NCBI GenBank assembly: GCA_037445875.1
Contig: JBBIJR010000026.1
Span: 1-42,593 of the forward strand
Length of the DNA: 42,593 nt
Reading direction: 5' to 3'
From: JBBIJR01 sp037445875
GTDB taxonomy: Bacteria > CLD3 > SB21
A program made the position numbers and the translations under genes. Under the pieces are notes generated by a model. The model searched no databases. It was given only the letters and a program-made list of their open reading frames with translations, and was not told the DNA's origin. Of this stretch, positions 40,180 through 42,593 are shown piece by piece; position 1 is the stretch's first letter; each line of letters begins with the position of its first letter.

Positions 40180-41048
40180 TCTTCTTCCGGCAGAACTTCC
40201 ACCCGGCCGATTGGCAGAGGGACCGTTCTGGCTTTCTTGAACTGCTGGCCTTCAAGCCAGACAATGGCATTCGTCGGACAACGCCGGATGGCCAGCGGGG
40301 AAGCCAGATCGTTCTTGCTGTAATCGATCACCGGCAGGTGGTTCTTCATCTCGATCAATCCCGGTGCGGCGTCGACGGCACATCGTCCGCAGGCATTGCA
40401 GGCGACGGAACAACGTTCCAGAGCCGCGTCCCCTTCGAGGAGAGAACGGCACTGGACGATCAGCTTGCGGCTCAGCGGCATGATGACGAAAAGACTTTTG
40501 GGGCAGATCTCCACACAATCGTTGCACGCGGTGCACCGGTCGACCTCGACCACCGGAAGACCGTCTTCATTCATGGTAATGGCACCGAATTCGCACACGC
40601 GTTCACAATCGCCGAGCCCCAGACATCCCCATACACAATCCTTGTTTCCGCCGGTCACCATCGAGACGCTGCGGCAGGTTTTCTGTCCGTAGTATTCCGC
40701 CTGATTGTGGCTTTCCTTGACGCCGCCCGCACACAACAACCGGGCCACACGCTTCTCTTCGAATCCTGCCTCCACGCCGAGGAATCCGGCGATCGACTCT
40801 ACCGCGGCCGGGGAACTCACCGTACACTTTCCCGGCGTGGTTTCTTCCCGCACCAGACTTTCCGCAAACGCCCGACACCCGGGCCGGCCGCACGCGCCGC
40901 AATTCGATCCGGGGAGCATTTCCTCCACACGGTCGATCCGCGGGTCTTCGTACACCCGCAACCGCTTGTAAGCGACGGCCAGCAAGGAGGAAAACACCAA
41001 TCCAAGTCCCACCATGATACCGACCGCCAGGATCGCTTCTGTGATCAT
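40176..41048 (-). CDS. rnfB: Rnf electron transport complex subunit RnfB
   Basis: RnfB is the membrane-anchored polyferredoxin that receives electrons from ferredoxin. The 290-aa protein has an N-terminal membrane helix (about residues 5-28), the Fe-S domain MLPGSNCGACGRPGC with Cys50, 53, 58 and 75, then ferredoxin motifs CVWGCLGLGDCERVC, CTACNDCVEICPKSLF and CSVACNACGRC. The last third extends beyond the short E. coli form, giving at least three further cluster motifs. Its position between the two giant PFOR-like genes, apart from the usual rnfB-first or rnfCDGEAB order, is distinctive. Confidence 0.96.
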   Translation of the reverse strand: MITEAILAVGIMVGLGLVFSSLLAVAYKRLRVYEDPRIDRVEEMLPGSNCGACGRPGCRAFAESLVREETTPGKCTVSSPAAVESIAGFLGVEAGFEEKRVARLLCAGGVKESHNQAEYYGQKTCRSVSMVTGGNKDCVWGCLGLGDCERVCEFGAITMNEDGLPVVEVDRCTACNDCVEICPKSLFVIMPLSRKLIVQCRSLLEGDAALERCSVACNACGRCAVDAAPGLIEMKNHLPVIDYSKNDLASPLAIRRCPTNAIVWLEGQQFKKARTVPLPIGRVEVLPEEE

Positions 41049-41118
41049 TGTTCCATCTTGCGTTTTGTCCGGATCGTACTTTCGTTCAGGCGCTGACCGC
41101 GGCGCGCGGTGTTGGAAT

Positions 41119-42593
41119 TCATCCGTTGAACGGGGCCGCGCGCTTCGTCAGTTCTTCGAGACCGGGTTCGCTCGGATTCAGCGGGGCACCGGGGTGGATA
41201 CATTTGGCGGGGCATTTTTCTGCCGCCATGACCAGTTGAGCGAACGAGGCGGCATGCACATCCGCGAGATAGGCCTGTTTATTGGCGTCGTACTTGAAAC
41301 AATTGGGATTCAAATTGGTGCATTCATTGCAGCTCGTACAGCGAAACGTCTCGATCCACGCCTCGGTCGTCACCAGGACTTCTTCCTCGGCCTCGACCGC
41401 GGATTCAGCGGGAATCGGTTCGGGAGTTTCCTTTGTTAGGGCGGCCTCGGTGCGTTTGATGGCCCTTTCTGCTGGCGGAGCCTCTATCAGGTCCAGATCC
41501 AACAAAACCGCGGACAGTCTTTCCAATGCCTCCCGTGCCGTTGTTTCACGAACCCGCTCTATCTCCCGGGCATGGACCTCTGCGGTCGCCGCCGATTCGC
41601 GCTCCTTCTCTTCCGCAAATTCCTTGCGTACCCTCTCGATCGCCCGTTCCGCATGATAGCTGTTAATGCCGCCCAGATCCTGGATGAAGTGCCAGAAGTC
41701 CAACCGCTCCTGCGCGAACAGGACCAGAAAATGCGTCGTCGCAACTTTGTGGAGAATCCCATGCGAATCCACCATCCAGATGAACGGAATCTTGGAATAC
41801 GCTTCGCCCGGCGGCATTCTCAGGTATTCGGAGAACAGGACAAGATCATCTGACCAGAACGGACACGGGACAGGCAAGAATTGACCGGAGAAATGGGGAT
41901 CCAATGCGGCAAAATCGGCAAATGTGAACGGCACCGGCACGCTGGACGGGCCATCGGGCACCTCGTAGGTCATCTCATACACCGGCCACTCCAATTCCGC
42001 ATGCGGATTGGATTCAACATTGAAGCGGCTCCCCCATTGTTCGCCCTGCTGGCGATCGTAAGAGAATTCGGGAAAGGCCCTGCTTTCCAGACAGGCGCCG
42101 GCCCATACGTATGAGGGAAGTTCCGGGCGGTCATTCGGCGACAGAACGTAAAAGAGCGCTGGCCCGTTTCGCACCAGCCCGCGAGACAAGCCCTCGAAAA
42201 GCGCCCGCGGATGAATACCGGACGACTGAAGAACGAACGTGTTCCGATGCGAGACCGCCAGCGCTCCCAGTTCCTGCTGAAACGAAAACCTCAAGCCGGT
42301 TTCCGCCGCACTGTCGACGCGGTACTCGAATCCCGCATCCCGCTTGATTACCATGACCTTGATCGGCCGGTGAGATGAGAGCATCCTCGAGAAGTCCGCC
42401 AGTTCGCGGCCCATGACATCCTCGACGGGCACTACAAGGATGACCGGAGGACAGGATGCCATTTCCTCGTCGCTGAAGGATTGCCAGTCGAACCGAGAGA
42501 AATAGCCGTCGTGCACGTCGGGATCGTACCGGCCTTCGAGTTCGAGATGTGCCACGCGAACGGCAGCAACCAGCTCTGACAATAACCGCATGT
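41119..42593 (-). CDS. Second giant PFOR-derived protein, paralogue of the 1484-aa protein; N-terminus outside window
   Basis: About 491 C-terminal codons are visible; the frame is open to the right edge, so the ATG at 42591 is only internal. It aligns with residues from about 1115 of the 1484-aa protein: AHLELEGRYDPDVHD versus ARLEVKGEYNPPVHD, and MLSSHRPIKVMVIK versus LLSSEYPIKVVLLS. QELGALAVSHRNTFVLQSSG and GPALFYVLSP recall the PFOR phrases DLGLIAMSYG and GPSLIIAYSP. The TPP GDG is replaced (VPVEDVMG). A charged helical linker is followed by a C-terminal ferredoxin-like domain, CTSCNECTNLNPNC with a later KCPAKCIHPG, which the first giant lacks. It precedes rnfB by 70 bases. Confidence 0.8.
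   Translation of the reverse strand, partial: MRLLSELVAAVRVAHLELEGRYDPDVHDGYFSRFDWQSFSDEEMASCPPVILVVPVEDVMGRELADFSRMLSSHRPIKVMVIKRDAGFEYRVDSAAETGLRFSFQQELGALAVSHRNTFVLQSSGIHPRALFEGLSRGLVRNGPALFYVLSPNDRPELPSYVWAGACLESRAFPEFSYDRQQGEQWGSRFNVESNPHAELEWPVYEMTYEVPDGPSSVPVPFTFADFAALDPHFSGQFLPVPCPFWSDDLVLFSEYLRMPPGEAYSKIPFIWMVDSHGILHKVATTHFLVLFAQERLDFWHFIQDLGGINSYHAERAIERVRKEFAEEKERESAATAEVHAREIERVRETTAREALERLSAVLLDLDLIEAPPAERAIKRTEAALTKETPEPIPAESAVEAEEEVLVTTEAWIETFRCTSCNECTNLNPNCFKYDANKQAYLADVHAASFAQLVMAAEKCPAKCIHPGAPLNPSEPGLEELTKRAAPFNG

Overview
The window is dense bacterial chromosome, moderately GC-rich by eye, with short intergenic gaps, many 4-nt ATGA overlaps and sigma-70-like promoters (TTGACA/TTGCTA, 17-bp spacers, TATATT/TATTTT). 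I see no phage, insertion sequence or CRISPR. The gene set points to an anaerobic or facultative, Gram-negative (diderm) heterotroph: an outer-membrane beta-barrel protein, lipobox and Tat-type signals, an Rnf complex, 2-oxoacid:ferredoxin oxidoreductase (KorAB), oxygen-independent HemN, a GH57 alpha-glucan enzyme and a long-form IspG. Long IspG, a cNMP/DUF4388/receiver fusion, a seven-bladed Reg_prop lipoprotein and a small RRxFxYxPxYY membrane protein are reminiscent of the FCB group and neighbouring candidate phyla (Calditrichota, KSB1, Zixibacteria-like). That placement is a low-confidence inference.

Layout. 1-2813 (-): ispG (runs off the left edge), an unrecognised 252-aa gene and gpsA. 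3023-12845 (+): a degenerate amidase_3 protein; a beta-barrel protein with glnB, then glnA after two hairpins; prfB with its programmed +1 frameshift; hemN, argS, a PfkB-type kinase and a PTS IIA (PtsN-like) protein. 12837-16202 (-): a stress block read hrcA, grpE, two PspC-domain genes behind a candidate ECF-sigma promoter, a membrane protein and yhbY. 16347-20209 (+): tRNA-Arg(CCT), a TPR membrane protein, GH57 and an agmatinase-family gene. 20271-42593 is entirely on the minus strand and holds, in window order: a cNMP/DUF4388/receiver protein; a tightly packed cluster (small membrane protein, M50 protease, rsmI, rnpA, REC-histidine kinase, TPR, propeller lipoprotein); korB-korA and two CBS-domain genes; and the Rnf cluster.

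The most notable region is 30240-42593. In transcription order it reads: a giant iron-sulfur protein cut by the right edge, rnfB, a second 1484-aa giant, rnfC, rnfD, rnfG, rnfE, rnfA, a small Cys-containing membrane protein, and apbE (FMN transferase). The complete giant keeps the domain order of pyruvate:ferredoxin oxidoreductase (PFOR) and two 4Fe-4S motifs, but its TPP signature and proximal-cluster cysteines are gone. The second giant is a diverged paralogue whose visible part is the degenerate TPP domain plus a different C-terminal ferredoxin-like domain. I infer that PFOR-derived, non-decarboxylating electron-transfer proteins are coupled to Rnf, whose ferredoxin could be supplied by the nearby KorAB. 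In the same operon rnfG has an in-frame TGA just before its FMN-attachment motif, and rnfD seems to start at an ATA codon within an ATAG overlap. Protein functions rest on motif recognition by eye; no database search was run.
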